Source of the DNA: Cinclus cinclus
Lineage: Eukaryota; Chordata; Aves; Passeriformes; Cinclidae
Direction of reading: 5' to 3'
DNA length: 64,000 bases
Assembly (NCBI RefSeq): GCF_963662255.1
Contig: NC_085072.1
Span: 5,233,001 to 5,297,000 of the forward strand
In this document: piece by piece, positions 33,201-46,480 of the stretch
Numbering within the stretch: the stretch's first letter is position 1
How the letters are laid out: every line of letters starts with the position of its first letter
Notes under the pieces: model-generated
Seen by the model: only the letters and a program-made list of their open reading frames with translations
Databases searched by the model: none
What the model was told of the DNA's origin: nothing
Made by a program: the position numbers and the translations under genes

Positions 33201-36200
33201 TCCTGAGAAGACCTGGCCCCGCTTCTGCCCATTGCAGCAAAGCAAATTAACTTATGGAAACTTGCCCACATGGATCTGAGAGCAGGATCTCAGCAAGCCC
33301 TGTTTTCTCTAGGACCATATGGAAGGTGCAGGATCAATCTGCCAGTGCAGCAGGTTCAAAGGCAAGCCTCTAGCAGGGGGAACTTTTGTTCCTGCAGGAT
33401 ACAGAGCCATGGGCTGCTCCTGACCCTAACAAAGTGTTCAAAACACAAAACCTCCTGCTTGTAGCACTGCAGGTGCTGAGGCAGTTTGCTGGCTCCCCAC
33501 CAAGCTGGTTTGCTCCCTAGCACTCAGGGCTGCAAGCAATCTCCACCAGGCAAGTTCCACCCGGTCTGCACAGGGAAGTCTGGTCCCAGGGAAGACCCCC
33601 AGGTGTGTTGTCCATAGGGACTGTTGCTGCCGTCACCCACAAAAACTGGAAAGAAACTCCCCAGAGGACTGAGCAGTTCCACATCCTGCAAAGGCTGGTT
33701 CCAAATCCCAGATTCCTCTTTCTGATGATGAGATTATTTCCCAGACCCACCAAATACTTCACTGGGGCCAATCCTAGGAATATTCAAGCAACTTCAGCAA
33801 GCATTGGATGAACTCAGGGCTCCCAAGAAAGGCTGTGCACTGAATACTCCCCTGACATTGCTCTGCCCTTTCTTGTAGGTCCATTGTACAAACCTGGGTG
33901 TTTCATTAAAAGGGGATTCTGCCCCACTCAGGTGAGATCCCACCTGCAGAGCTGCCTCCACTCAGGGACCACAACACAAGGATGCAGAGCTGCTTGAGTG
34001 AGTCCCAAGAAAGCCACAGAAATGCTCCAAAGGCTGGAGCCCCTCTGCTCTGGAACCCAGCTGGGGCTGTTCATCTGGAGAGGAAAAGGCTCTGGGGAGA
34101 CCTTAGAGCCCCTTCCAGTGCCTAAAGGAGATCCCAGAGAGCTGGAGAGGGATTTGGGACAACGCCTGGAAGTGTAAGGATGAGGGGGAATGGCTTCCAG
34201 TTTCAGAGGGCAGGGATAGATGGGATATTGGAAAGAAATTCTTCCCAGTGAGGGTGGAGAGGCCTGGCACAGGGTGACCAGAGAAGCTGTGATTTCCCCA
34301 TCTCTGGAAGCATTCAAGGCCAGGATTGATGGGGCTTAGAGCAACCTGGGATAGTGGAAAAATTAAGGCATCAATTCATGATCACAATCTATGACACAGG
34401 TAAATCCCATCATTCTAACTTTACAGATGTAGAATTCCAAGCTCTGTAGTTACCAGGTGGCAGAGTTTGGAAGAGGTATTTGGAGCACTGTGTTGCACAA
34501 GCAATGTTTCCCAAACTCCATCTTGCTGAAATTCTTCACTAGGCTAAAAATTAATTTGATCATTTATAATGTCATGTCAAAGGCTAAACTGATGGGTTCT
34601 TAAGTTAGGCAGGAAACATAAGGATTATTAATTACAGCCTGTGAGTTCTGGTTAAGGACTGCATCACAGTGGGGTTTTAAATACATACTACTAAGACTGT
34701 CCCTGTTCAGCACAAGATCCTTACCCCTCCCTCATACTGAACTCTTATTGTAGCTCTGGGTATACTGAATACATTTATGCCATGAGAAGAAAATACCTCC
34801 CAGTTTGGTTCACAGCATTTTTAGGAACAGCTAGGAACAAAATAACAGCTACAAAAAGCCTCATCAAGAACCCCTTTATTGTTGTTCTGGGTAGAAGTCA
34901 ACAGCTTGAAGAACTACTCGTTCATCTCACTAATGGGTAACGGCTGCTCCACCAGCCCAGGGATCATTAGTCAACCTCGAGCAAAGCATAAAAATGATTT
35001 TGATCCAACGAGACATTGTGAAATCAAGTCTGCTGAGCTGAGCCCAAGAGGAATTCACAGTCCACTGGGGAAAAAACATTATTTCCATGAGAAATCTGCA
35101 CCTACCAGCCTCAAAAATGGAAGGCAGGGACCAAGCTGCCAGGAAAGCATCCAAAGTCCACTCCAGCTGCACCTCTGGTTACCTGCCTCAGCGACAGCTT
35201 GTGCTACATGAGCAATCTGCCTCAGAGAAACAGCTTTGGAAACAAATCCGTCCCAGCTGCTGTCACCTGCCTGATGGTGGCCTCAGCCTGTAAAAGGTTT
35301 GACATGTCTGTGTCACAAGAGGGCTCTGCCAGGCTGCTAAATGCCTCTGCAAGAGGCCAACTATGGCAAATGCTCTTCCCAGGGAAGTGAATCCAAAGTA
35401 AGAATTCACTCTGCAAATGAGGAAACAAGAAATTTTGGAGGCTTCACAATACAGAAGTAAAAGGAAGAGCATTTCACGTTCCACATGGTTTGGAGGTAGT
35501 TTACTGCCAGCAAACTCAAACAGCCCACTGCCTGAACCAAGGCCAAAGTAACAGAGTATGAACAGCTTGGCACCACCCTGCCCTGCAAACTCAGCCCTTT
35601 TTTTCCCCTTTGAACGAGCCAACACATGTCTGCTGGTTGCTCTCAGGTTATATCATAAAAGGGTTGTTTACACACACAAAAAATAAGATAAACTGGCAGC
35701 TATCCAGTGATGGGAGAGAGCCCTGCACATGCTGTGACCCACAACCACTTCCAAATGCTTCAGCCCCAAAGAGAATGCATAAGAACATGCATGAAAACAA
35801 GAGCAAAAACCAGCTCAACTTTGCTTAGGAAAAAAAAAGTACCATCCTTTGAGAGCAAGAGAGGCAGCAAGTTAGAAATCAGATCCTGCCTTACCTCCCA
35901 AGCAGCCTTACTGTGCAACTCTCCATTCAGAGTAGGCCTATGCTCCTTGGGCTCAGGAATCCCCGAGCCCCATGGGTCAGACAGAGCATGGGCTGCAAAG
36001 CCCATGGGGAAAGGCTAGGTGAACACCTGGGTGCTCAGCTCCCAGGGAAAGGCTAGGTGAACACCTGGGTGCTCAGCCCATGGGGAAAGGCTGGGTGAAC
36101 ATCTGGGTGCTCAGCTCCCAGGGAAAGGCTGGGTGAACACCTGGGTGCTCAGCCCATGGGGAAAGGCTGGGTGAACACCTGGGTGCTCAGCTCCCAGGGA

Positions 36201-39200
36201 AAGGCTGGGTGAACACACTCTCAAGAAGCAGTAAGTCTCTGTGCAAGGCAGGCATGCTGGATGCTCTCCTTCTGCACAAAGCTGTGCCAAGGATTGAAAC
36301 ACTCCAAGGCTAGAGTGAGAGAAGCATGAGGAAAAGTGTTTTGCCTGCAAAGGGTTAAGATCAGTGAAGAGACAGGAGCTGGCCAAGTGCCAAGGCAAGC
36401 CTCCAGCTAAACCCAAGGTGGGCCAGCCAAGAGGCAGAGGCTGCTGCCCTCTCCCAGTAACCAGCTGCTGTCCTCCCCCAGTTACCCAGCCTGCTGTGAC
36501 CCATCCCCACAAATAGCTCTGGCACCCAGCAGGCTTTAGTAACACAGTGACAGGCCATTTACAAGGTGTTGCTAAACATTGCTCCTCCAGCTGGGCTCCT
36601 TTCTTTACAATAATTACATATAAACCCGTAAACATGATTTTAGCCCTCTCGGTCTAGGCAAAAAGGGGTATTTAACACTTCTTCTCCAAGCTGGGGATAA
36701 CTTATACAAGATCTCTTCCAGCACTGAGATCCAGGTGTGCTTTTGTCTGATTTCAGGTGTGCTGAGCAGTTACTGACCCAGCTGATTCTGGGCTGTGCAG
36801 GATGAGTGTGCCCAGGACTAAATGTCATTATTAAAAGCAAAGCTGGATTTTCCTCGAGGTCATTACAACCCCTCCTGCCAGTACAACGTGCAAATTGTCA
36901 CACTGGGCCACACCCTGTTCCCCACTGACAGACCTGCTCTGCTGAGGTTTTTGAGCTGCAAGGACAGCTTACCACAGGCAGACACACGAGTTAATGTGAC
37001 AGCACCTTAATGCTCTGCTCATCACATCATTGCATGGCTGGCAGGGAACAGTTACGAACCAGATGACATCAAAAATCACATTTAGACATTAACAAAGCTA
37101 TAGGGATGACACAGTTGTGAAGGGAAGAAAAACCAAGTAGAACGACCAACAGTTTAAAACCAGTGTGGTTTTAAAATTTCTGTTAAAAGAATACAAAATC
37201 TCTTTTCATTTGGCTTTACTGCAGACTTTGACAGCTCCTATATTATTTCCCAATGCTTGCAGGGGAGAGAGGAGCACTTGTATCCCTATTTTGCACCAGA
37301 AAACTGAAACACAGAGGGAATTGTCCATCCCAGTCTATGTGAGAAATTAATTCAGAATGAGAATGCACAGATCCTACTTTTTCCCTGGAATAGCATTAGA
37401 TAGCAGTGAGTTAACCCATGTGCCCATGAAAATACACAGTGTTCCTTACAGCAGGTAGACCCAGAGGTCTGACAGCCTCTCTGGGGTTGTAAATGAAGGG
37501 CTGATGTGCCAAGAGCCATAGGCCTGGAGCAGCCAACGTGACCAGGGCTTTCACAAACTCTGCATAAACACCAGCTCAGGAAGAGCAAATGCAAACCACA
37601 TTTCCACAGACCTTTTCCCCAGCCACAGAGACCTTGCTCTGGGAAAACAGCTGGAAGAGAGGCACAGACCCAAGGGTCTAAGAGTCAGCTATCAAGGAAC
37701 AAAGGGTGGGAACATAAGGTTTAATATGGGGATTGATCCGGGGGAAAAAGTCAGCAAGAAAGAGAGCACAGAGACAGGCAAAAAGGAAATTTACTTTGGA
37801 CTCAATCTTATAAACAATGCAAGATATTTTTGTGAATGTTGCTCCTCACCTCGGCTGCTCAAAGGTCCACCCACAGCCACTGACAGACAGGCAGCCCTTG
37901 TCACCCACAGCACAGCTCTGGGGTGGAAGGGACAAGGATGGAGGGCAGGTCACCATGAGCAGGAGGAGTGGGGAGCACATCCTGCACCTCCCAACACCTC
38001 ACCACCACTCTGACCAGAGCTTTTGGCTCTCAGGGGAAACCCAGCGACTGAGCTTTCCTTGTTCTGCAACACAAACCTGGCTGCTCAGCCCACACCTCCC
38101 AGCAGACCTGGCTCCAACCTCAACCCTGGACACAGGAAAGCTGTCCCAAGGCTCAGGAGGGACAGCACAGCCCAGGCACAGAGGAAGGAGCCAGACCAGC
38201 GTGGGCTGGGCCGTGTCCACTCCGCGGCAACGCGTGCCAGCACTGCCGGTGGCCACGGCGGCCTGCAGCTGACAACAGGGGGCTTTCAACAGGAACAGCC
38301 CGAGCTGGCTTTGAACTGGTGCCTGAGCACAGAAAGCTCCATCCTCAGCCCCCTCAAAATTTTCTTCCCGGGACCGGTGTAGGGAAGGGAAGAGGAGTTT
38401 GTACATCAAGTCCCTTCATTAGTGGTTTTGTCTGCTGCTCAGGCGCAGTGCAAACATCCATTCTATCTCATTAATGCCTATAAATATCTCCAAGGGATGC
38501 CAAGAGGGTGTGACAGACTCTTCCATGGTGCCCAGCAAGAGGATAAGGAGCAACAGCCATGAACTAAAACACAAAAAGTTCCACCTCAACATGAGGAAGA
38601 ACTTCTTTCCATGGAGGGTGGCAGAGCACTGGAATAGCTGCCAGGGAGGTCAAGTCTCCCTCTCTGTACACATTCCAAAACCACCTGTTCCAGGTGACCC
38701 TGCCCTGGCAGCTGGGTTGGACTTAGGTGAACCTGCATAGGTCCCTTCCAACCCAAACTATTCTGGGATCCTGTGATCAGAGAACACCAGACCTGCCTGC
38801 AAGGCCTCCTCCTGGACATAACACTCTCATCAACAAATAAGACACAAGATGCAGCTTTACCCCTTCCCTTCAGAGGACCCCAAGGTCAAAATAATACAAC
38901 ACACACAAAGCAGGGCTGAAAGAGCTTGGGAGAGCATTCAGCCCCAAGCCATGGAACTCCGTTTTCCAGATCCCTGCTGGATGGCTTCACCAGTGTCCTC
39001 TAAGCAGCAAGCTGTGATGGTGACAGCAGTGTCACTGGGACAGTGTCAGTGGCTGCAGCTGCCTGCTGGGAAGCCAGGACACGAGGGATTCCCACAGGAA
39101 CCCAGCCAAGGTTCAGGCTGGGTGCTGCACTCTCCCATTCAAATAGCAGGGTCTTGGCCAGTTCCTTTCACTGAGGCAGGATCAAAGTCACTCCAACCAA

Positions 39201-42200
39201 CCCCAGCCAATCTGTTAATTGGGGCATGCTGTGGCTTCTACCACAACCTAATTCTGTGGAAAGAGAGCAGGAACTGCCTCCCCCCTCTCCTCTTTTCCCC
39301 AGAACTGGATTGCTGTCCACCCTACAGCTCATCACTTCTGAAGACTTACAGGACTCACAGAGGCAACAGGGATTTTATGTGCATTTAAATAACAACACTG
39401 CATCACTCCTCTCCATCCATCCATCCATCCATCCATCCATCCATCGTTCCATCCTTCCATCCATCCTTCCCTCTTCCCCTGTCCCTCTGGATGTTCTTAT
39501 CATTCAGATGGTTTTTCCAAAGGAAGGCCAGAACTGATCCTGCTCTTATTTATCATTACAAGAAGATGCTCATGGTTTCAGGCACCCTTGCCCTACAAAC
39601 CTTTAGCTGTGCCAAGGAACCTCCCTGGGCTCTTCTCATCCAAAGGGACCCTGTGGTATCTGAAGGAAGAATCTGTCAACTTTCTGGGCAAAATCTGACT
39701 GAACAAATACAATAGAACCACAGAATGGTTTGAGTTGGAATGGACTTTCAAATTCATCTTGCTTCACCCCCTGCCATGGGCATGGACTCCTCCCACTATC
39801 TCAGTGTGCTCCAAGCCCCAACCTGGCTTTGAAAGCTTCCAGGGATGGGGCAGCCACAGCTTCTCTGGGCACCCTGTGCCAGGACCTCCCCACCCTCACA
39901 GGGAATGACTTCTTCCTAACATCCAACCTGCCCTCCTTCAAATTTGGGCCATCCCCCCTTGTGCTGTCACTCCTGTCCCTTACGAAAAGTGAAATGAGCA
40001 TTAAAATTCCCATTGGATTCCATCTCAACACAGCAGCAGGGGGATGTTCACCTGTGGAAAAGCTGGAATGCAGTAGATAAGCAGGCTCCTACTGTCAAGT
40101 GCTTATCAGAGCCATCTCCTCACCTTTGTTTTCACTCCCAGAGATATCCCAATGTACAAGGAAGAAGAGGAACAACTGGGGATACCCCACTCCACCCTTA
40201 CAAATTGGAATCAACAGAAATCCCATGTCATGGGAGAGGGAGGGAGGGAATGCAGAATAGTGCTGGCATTTCAGGGAGCCCTTTTTAGCTCTGGCAGGAA
40301 GGTCAGAGCCAACACAGACAACTCCAACACAATGAGGTGCCCAAGCTAAATATAAACTTTACAAGGGCACGGCTACAGGAGTTTGTTTTTACAGTGACCC
40401 ACCAGACCAAGAACATTGTGCCACATCCCTGCTCAAAATAATTTACAGCTTTATCAACACTGACAGTCTTTGTGTTCCAGCAGAGGCAGAGACCAGGCTT
40501 GCACCCCTCTGCCAGTCTAAAGTCAGTGAAATGATTAACCAAGAATGAGAAACAGCCAAACTTTTCCATTTCTATTATGTCATTCTAGGAAAATCTATGA
40601 TGTTGCTCTCCTGTGATGGGATCACCTCACAGGGAACCCTTATCTGACTTCCTCACACACACACACACTGCCCTTAATGTCATGTAAACACAACAGCACT
40701 CAATCCCCTAAGCCTTTCCCAACATGCCACTTGGCAAAAACCCCTTTTCCTTAAACCAGGCCTCAAGTTGAGGTTTTTACACTTTGCTCACAGATGGCAA
40801 GATTTGGTTGAGAAACTTGGTTTTGCCTTACTTAGAAAAAACAAGAAAAGGTGACATTTCCCCAGCAGAGCTATCTCAGTTCTGGCTCTCAGAAGTGCAA
40901 AGATTTCTAGAGGAAAGGGAACTCTTGTGGAAGAAACACCCAAGGTGTTAAAAGCAAGGAAAAGAGAATGTGCAAGAGCAAAATTATCAAGTTAGAGATA
41001 AAATATGCTCCAGTTCCAGTGAAGCTAGAACTCAAGGATGCTATTTTTAAGTACAGCGGTAGGAAAAGAGAAAACCTTGATGCCAAGCCAGCAACACATT
41101 TGTGGTGCCCTGGAGACGCTCGAGTGTCTCCAGGGCTGGTATTTAAGTTGGTATTTCGTGCTAGGCTTATGTTACAGCAGGGAAAACATTTCCTTACTCT
41201 CCAACTTGTACTTCTTGGCAATGGGCAGGGAGAGCAGCCGGATGTGCCCGACGAGGGAGCCCCAGGCCTGGGCTCTGGAGAGCGGCGCTTCGGGAGGCAG
41301 CGGGTTGTAGGGCTGGATCACCAAATACACAGTCAGCAACACCAAGCCCAGGGTGAGCAGACCCTGTGAGGGAAAACAGGCACAGAATTAATCACACTGC
41401 AGGGAGCTGAGGTGTCCTCACACCAGACATGCCTTCTGCTGGTATCAAAGGGCTGTGGCTGTGTACCACAACATGAACACTCTTATTTCTGCTGTGTCTC
41501 CTCATTCAGCTGCAATGCTATTTATGTACACAGAACTGTCACCCAGTTTTATTATTATGGCTGTCCAAGGATGAAATTAAGCAGCCTTCAAACCCAAGCC
41601 ACATAAACAACTCTGTTCCTGTATTTTAGCACTGCAAATAATCCAGAGTGAGATCAGTCAGGATTATCTACAGACAGTTCCTTTTCCTCCCTACCTAATA
41701 AAATAAAATTTGCACTCCTGGCATGCCTCTTGCACAAGGAAAACCCTGTGGTTTTTGCAAACATCCGTCAAGCCTCGCAACACTTTGGCAGAGTTGGCAC
41801 CAGCTCCCTCCTCCATAGAGAATCCCAAATAAGCCTTCAAGAGATAACATGACCCATTTCTCCCCCTGGCCAAAGTCAAACTGAATCAACAGCAAAAACA
41901 AGCACAGAAGCTGAAAGTTCAAATTTGCAGCTTCCTGATCTCCTGCCTCATTTTACAGCTTTTTATAGGACATGAGGAAGAGAGCTTAATTTTTTTTTTC
42001 CAAATAAAACCCATTGCAATGGATTTGTAGGATGACACTAAAGTATTACTGAATATTATGTCAGTGGGAAGATTTTCAGACTTGAAGCAAACATCTGGTC
42101 AAGAGGAAGGTGTCCTGCCCATGGCAGGGAATTGGAACTAGATGATCTTTAAGATGTCTTCCAACCCAAACCAGTCTGGGATTGAATGATCTCAAACCTA

Positions 42201-42930
42201 TCTAACAATAGCATCCTTTCACCCACTTTGCAGAAGTTTTTACATAATCTTTTAGTTAAGGCTTTTAAGACATTTTTCTACCATCAAGCATGATGATAAT
42301 AATAGGTTTATTTAATAGACCAGAAGGAGAATAAAGACATGTAGAAGTTTGTGGCAGGGTCAGAAACAGAGCCATGTTCACTTCATTACTCAACCCTGAA
42401 CTTCAAGAATCTCTTTCCTTCCTTATATTTTCACTCAGGATGCCAACACTAAGAATCTTAGTCTGAAAGCTCAATCCAAATCTCATTATTTAATAATTTA
42501 TGGGAGAGGAAGATGTTGACAATGTAAATTTACAGCACACATGAGCAATTCCAAATCTTGAGCAGCTGTCTCCTGTTCTCAAAGCAGCTCAAAGCATGAA
42601 GGAAGGAAGCTACACTTCACAGCTTTTTAAATAAAGATATTGGAAAATTCATCAAGAAAATGCAATGGGAAATAAAAAGCTCAGGTGCAAAGGAGAACCC
42701 TGACCCTCAAATGCTGTGTTCATGCACAAAAGTCATCTTACCTTGTAGAGAGCCACTAAGATAGGGTACCGTGGAGGGCCTCTCTGGGGCTCGTTTCTTT
42801 CCAAGAGTTGCTTGATGAACTTCTCAATGGCTTTTTCTGACATGCCACACTGGTGGCCAGTCTGCCTCACCAGATCAATGGTCTCAGAGAGCTTGTCATA
42901 GATGCTGAGCTCGTTGGCAGAAAGCTCCAT
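27207..42930 (-). CDS. C6orf89: C6orf89 / BRAP homologue, six secure coding exons
   Basis: Exons (all GT-AG, phases fit): 42742-42949 with ATG at 42930, 41198-41363, 29617-29771, 29179-29300, 28010-28136 and 27207-27330. Together they give about 294 aa; the mammalian protein is about 350 aa. Exon 1 ([20 protein letters not shown]) is nearly identical to the mammalian sequence. Exon 2 gives a single membrane segment ([17 protein letters not shown]) and [13 protein letters not shown], which fits a type II membrane protein. Later exons match only in pattern: [32 protein letters not shown] and [20 protein letters not shown] short acidic segment between exons 2 and 3 of the mammalian protein was not found; direct splicing keeps frame. 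The mammalian protein (bombesin receptor-activated protein) is Golgi/cytosolic with poorly defined function. Intron 2 is about 11.4 kb. Confidence 0.88.
30738..30960 (-). mobile_element. CR1 LINE fragment
   Basis: The + strand starts with cagaatcacagaaccacatg and runs through a gtgcccattccctggggagc block to ctttttctgatatccagtct. It is the antisense of the CR1 3' region, about 220 bp, in C6orf89 intron 2. Confidence 0.7.
33926..34362 (+). mobile_element. CR1 LINE fragment
   Basis: About 435 bp of sense CR1: a degraded gtgagatcccacctgcagag opening, ctggggagaccttagagccc, gaaagaaattcttcccagtg and gcattcaaggccaggattga. It lies in C6orf89 intron 2 and has no coding potential. Confidence 0.85.
36001..36216. 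repeat. 36-bp tandem repeat of two alternating types
   Basis: Six copies of gggaaaggctgggtgaacac followed by ctgggtgctcag. The joints alternate strictly between cagcccatgggg and cagctcccaggg, which makes a dimer of about 73 bp the real unit of amplification. The array lies in C6orf89 intron 2. Confidence 0.9.
38490..38785 (+). mobile_element. CR1 LINE 3' fragment
   Basis: Sense CR1: aagttccacctcaacatgag, gaagaacttctttccatgga, then cccttccaacccaaactatt and an ending ctgggatcctgtgatc, the eroded CR1 terminal repeat. Confidence 0.85.
39411..39472. repeat. (CCAT)n microsatellite
   Basis: About 60 bp of CCAT repeats with a few CGTT and CTTC interruptions. Confidence 0.92.
39712..39985 (-). mobile_element. 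CR1 LINE fragment
   Basis: The + strand reads accacagaatggtttgagtt, ccctgccatgggcatggact, ccagggatggggcagccaca and gacttcttcctaacatccaa. It is antisense CR1 of about 270 bp. Confidence 0.85.
42095..42195 (+). mobile_element. CR1 LINE 3' end
   Basis: The motifs cctgcccatggcagggaatt, gaactagatgatctttaaga and cttccaacccaaaccagtct, followed by tgggattgaatgatct, match the 3' end of CR1 in sense orientation. Confidence 0.8.
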
Positions 42931-45900
42931 GGCCTCCGAGGAGAAATCCCTGAGGAGAGATGGGGTACGTTAACAGGAATCAGCTGTGGCTGCACAACCC
43001 AACAGCCATCCCAGGAATGTGGCAGTGCCCAGGAGAGAAGGAAAGCTCCTCTGGAGCAAGACTGCTCCCAGTCAACAGCACAACATTGAGCTGCACTGCT
43101 AACAGTCTCTGCTGGCTCAGGATCTCCCGCTGACTCAAAGAAGCCGTGAAATTTCCTGACAAGAGCAGAACCGGCTGAGATTTGCAGCTTATGTAAATGA
43201 ACAAAGCTTCCCAGAAATCAATGAAACTCCATTTATTCATCTATTCCAAATGAATCCATCCCGTAAAGCAATTGCTCACCAAGTACAAAAGCCAACAATA
43301 CAAAGCTGATCATCACACGCAGCAGCCCCACTAAGCCCTCCTGAGCTACAATTTCAGCCGCTTATTTCAACCGAGATTTGTTTTCATTAAATCCCCCGTC
43401 AGCAATAGGAACAGGACAGAGAAACAAACAGAATGTGTGGGGCAAAGTTTGGCAGTTTACAATTTGTTTAAATTTTCGCAACTTAATGTCCAAGCCAACT
43501 GATTATTGAGTAACAGCAACGTGAGAGCAGCTGCTCTGCAGGCAACAAAGCCCCCACCTCCTTTCCCAAGTTTGCCTGCAGGTCAGAGGTGCCACAGAAC
43601 TAAATATCCCAGCAAGAACTGCATTTTGCTGAGTGACAAAATGGCATTTGAAAGCAAATTATTTCTCACTTATAAGAACACACCCATGAGAGATCAACAT
43701 AAAGTTTCAAAAAAAAAAAAAAGTATATTCCTCTACCACTTCCACTCTGCCACAAAGGCCTCTTTGAGAGCAGCTGATGGGCTCAAGAAAAGATGTAAAA
43801 AAATTGCTGGATAAGGTGCAAGCTGCCAATGAGAGAATCACGTTGTAATAATTTTTCCCATTGCCTGGGAAAAACACTGGCACTGCCTGGTCTGTAGAGC
43901 TTTGCTTTGCCTCCTTTCTGAGCTGGGTAACACTAACCTGATCAAACTGGGCCAGCTGGGAGGGAGTTTAGCAATGCTCTGCCCTGAGAGCACAGCCTGA
44001 GGATCATCACATAAAAACACAAGAAGCACGATGGATAATCACAGCTGAAAATTGTAATGACGCCCCTGTCCCCATTTTGCTCTAATTTCCTGGCCCCAGG
44101 AACTAGTTCATGAATCTACTTCATGCAATTCACCGCTTTCCTCTGCAAATTCTGTCCCTGCACTGTGAGATCTGTAACTATTCACAGGGCTCTGCACACA
44201 CCTCCCAGCACAGCCTGCCTGGGAAACCACAGAGCTGCTCTGCTCACCTGAGCACACACTGACCAGCCCTGAGTAACAAGCCACTTAAAATTCAATTTGC
44301 TCAGCTGTAATTTGTTCTGGCTGCTCTCATAGCACAAACCAGCCATAACTCTATGTATGGATAGAACAAGAGACATGATACATCTCAGATCTGAACTCTG
44401 ATTTGCCTTTAAAGAACAAGTCTCCCCCCAAACCACGGGGTCCTACAAGTCACAACTCAAGCAAGGGCAATTTTAATATCTTCTTCTTAATGCAACACTG
44501 GAGTGTATTTTGAAAAACCCCCAGGTTTCATGGGACTACCAGCTTCAGCGATTGCTCCTCTCCCCACAAGATCCCCCCGTTCTACCCTTGCACACTTGTT
44601 CATGTGGTCACATGGAACATCAGATAAGGGAAATTATTTGGCTGAAAAATAACCCCAATTTGTTTGGTCAGCAGCTGCCTAAGCATTCAACTCGGGCAGT
44701 TAATGTCAGATATATTAACATCAGTGTCAAATTTCTAGCCACAGCCATAGAAACACCAAAAAGGTAAAAATGCCAAATTAAGAACATACTGCACTGCATT
44801 GCTAGGTTAGTTAGCTCCTGGCTCTCTTCTACTGACATTGCTTGCGTTCCATGCAAATATTTGTCCCAGATCTTGCCACCTGAGCAGTCCCATGGGCAAG
44901 CAAAGCAGGTTGGGTCAATAATGCCTCATATTAACCTCTCAAAGACAAGGACTTTTTCTTCTCATCTGTAAAGCACCTGCCACGCACGTGACAATAAAAA
45001 CAAGCCATTGCTTTACTAACTCTTTCATTCATGCAATACCCTGATTCCTGGAACAAGCAAGAGCCAGCACATCTGCAGGATATTAAAGGCCTTTTTTCCT
45101 CCTTTCCAGCTTTTCTGGTTACTCTAGTTGCCTTGCCACTGTAAGTGGTGTAGTAAGTGGTCTGAAAGATTATCTAGTGTCCTCTGGCTCCCAAATGTCA
45201 AAGCTTTCCTTCATGAAGCTGTCCCATGCAGAATTCCAGCAGATTCAACAAGCTTCTCCTGCTTGCAGGATCTGCCTGGAACCACTCATAACAAACATCC
45301 TCACAGAAATGCTGTCAAACACTGTGGTTTCCCCTTTTCCAAACAACAGAAAAATCCTGCTAAAATACAACACTGAGATATATCCCAGGTCCCAACCCTC
45401 TTCATTTACATTCTACTCTGAGCAAACACCTTTGTAGACAAGTCCTGTAAATCAGACACTAAAACCCCAATCCAGCTCCCTGACAAATTCAAGAGTAACT
45501 CAATCCTCCGGCTAGGAAATACAGCATTATGCTCCCACATTGTTGGGAGAACAGACGAGGCCTTAAAAACAAACAACAAGCCATTATTTATTTCCCTTTG
45601 TATCCCTCCGATACAACCGATAAAACAGTAACAACAGGCTACTGTAGCCTCTCTGCCACCACACACACTGAGCAGGGCTCATCTCTAGCAAACCCTTAGA
45701 GAGAGGCCTCTGAAATGAGGAACCCATGTGTTATTCTGGTTTTTTATGAACTCCACCACCCTGGGGGGAATCAGCAGCTCTCTCCACAAATAGAAACAGT
45801 GGTGGCACTTGGCTTGCAGCGTTTTCACCCCAATGCCCAGTTCTGCCCACAGACCCCAGGGTGCTTAATGCAAGGCTTTAGAAGGTAAATATTGATACAG

Positions 45901-45989
45901 AAACGGTGCTGGAAGAGTCTTTAAAAAGGAAAGCTTGCTCGCCTCGCTGGTGAACCTACAATGATGCACATATATATAGATATAAAAAT

Positions 45990-46480
45990 ATACTCCCATC
46001 TGCTTTAACACTGTTGATGCCGCCTCCCTCGCCCTGCCCGGAGATCAGGTCCCAGTCTTGCGCTGAGGGACCCTCACCCAGCCACAACCCCACGGCCTCG
46101 CCCGTGCTCCTCTGAGGCAGAGCAGCCCCAGCCAGGGGGTTAGTCTCAAAAATGAATCGATAAACTGCAGCAGGACACCCCCAACCCCCGCGTCCGGCTC
46201 CGGCCTCCACCAGCCGGGGAGGACCCGGCCGCGCTCGCCGTGAGGGGCCGCGCTCCGCGACCCCCGCCCGCGCCCGAGGCCTCACCCCGCTCGCGTCCCG
46301 CCCGGCGGCTCCTCCCGCTCCGGCTGCGGCCCCGCCCGCCTCGTCCGGCTCCAGCTCCAGCTCCGGCTCTGGCTCCGGCTCCAGCTCCGGCTCTGGCTCC
46401 GGCTCCTCCCGCGGCGGGGCGGGCACGGCCCCGGCTTCCGGCTTCCGGCACGGCCCGGCCCGCGCACCGTCCGGGGAACC
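45990..46480 (-). promoter_or_regulatory. C6orf89: CpG-rich promoter of C6orf89
   Basis: This is the densest CpG region of the window, 3 kb upstream of the first coding exon of C6orf89 on its strand. On the minus strand two ETS sites sit in tandem (GCCGGAAGCCGGAAGCCGGG, complement of about 46432-46450), next to a GC box (ggcggggcgggc, about 46412-46423). A 6/12-bp array of ggctcc/ggctct/agctcc lies at 46343-46409. Tandem ETS motifs in a CpG island are typical of housekeeping promoters. The non-coding first exon must lie here, but its donor was not fixed. Confidence 0.65.
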
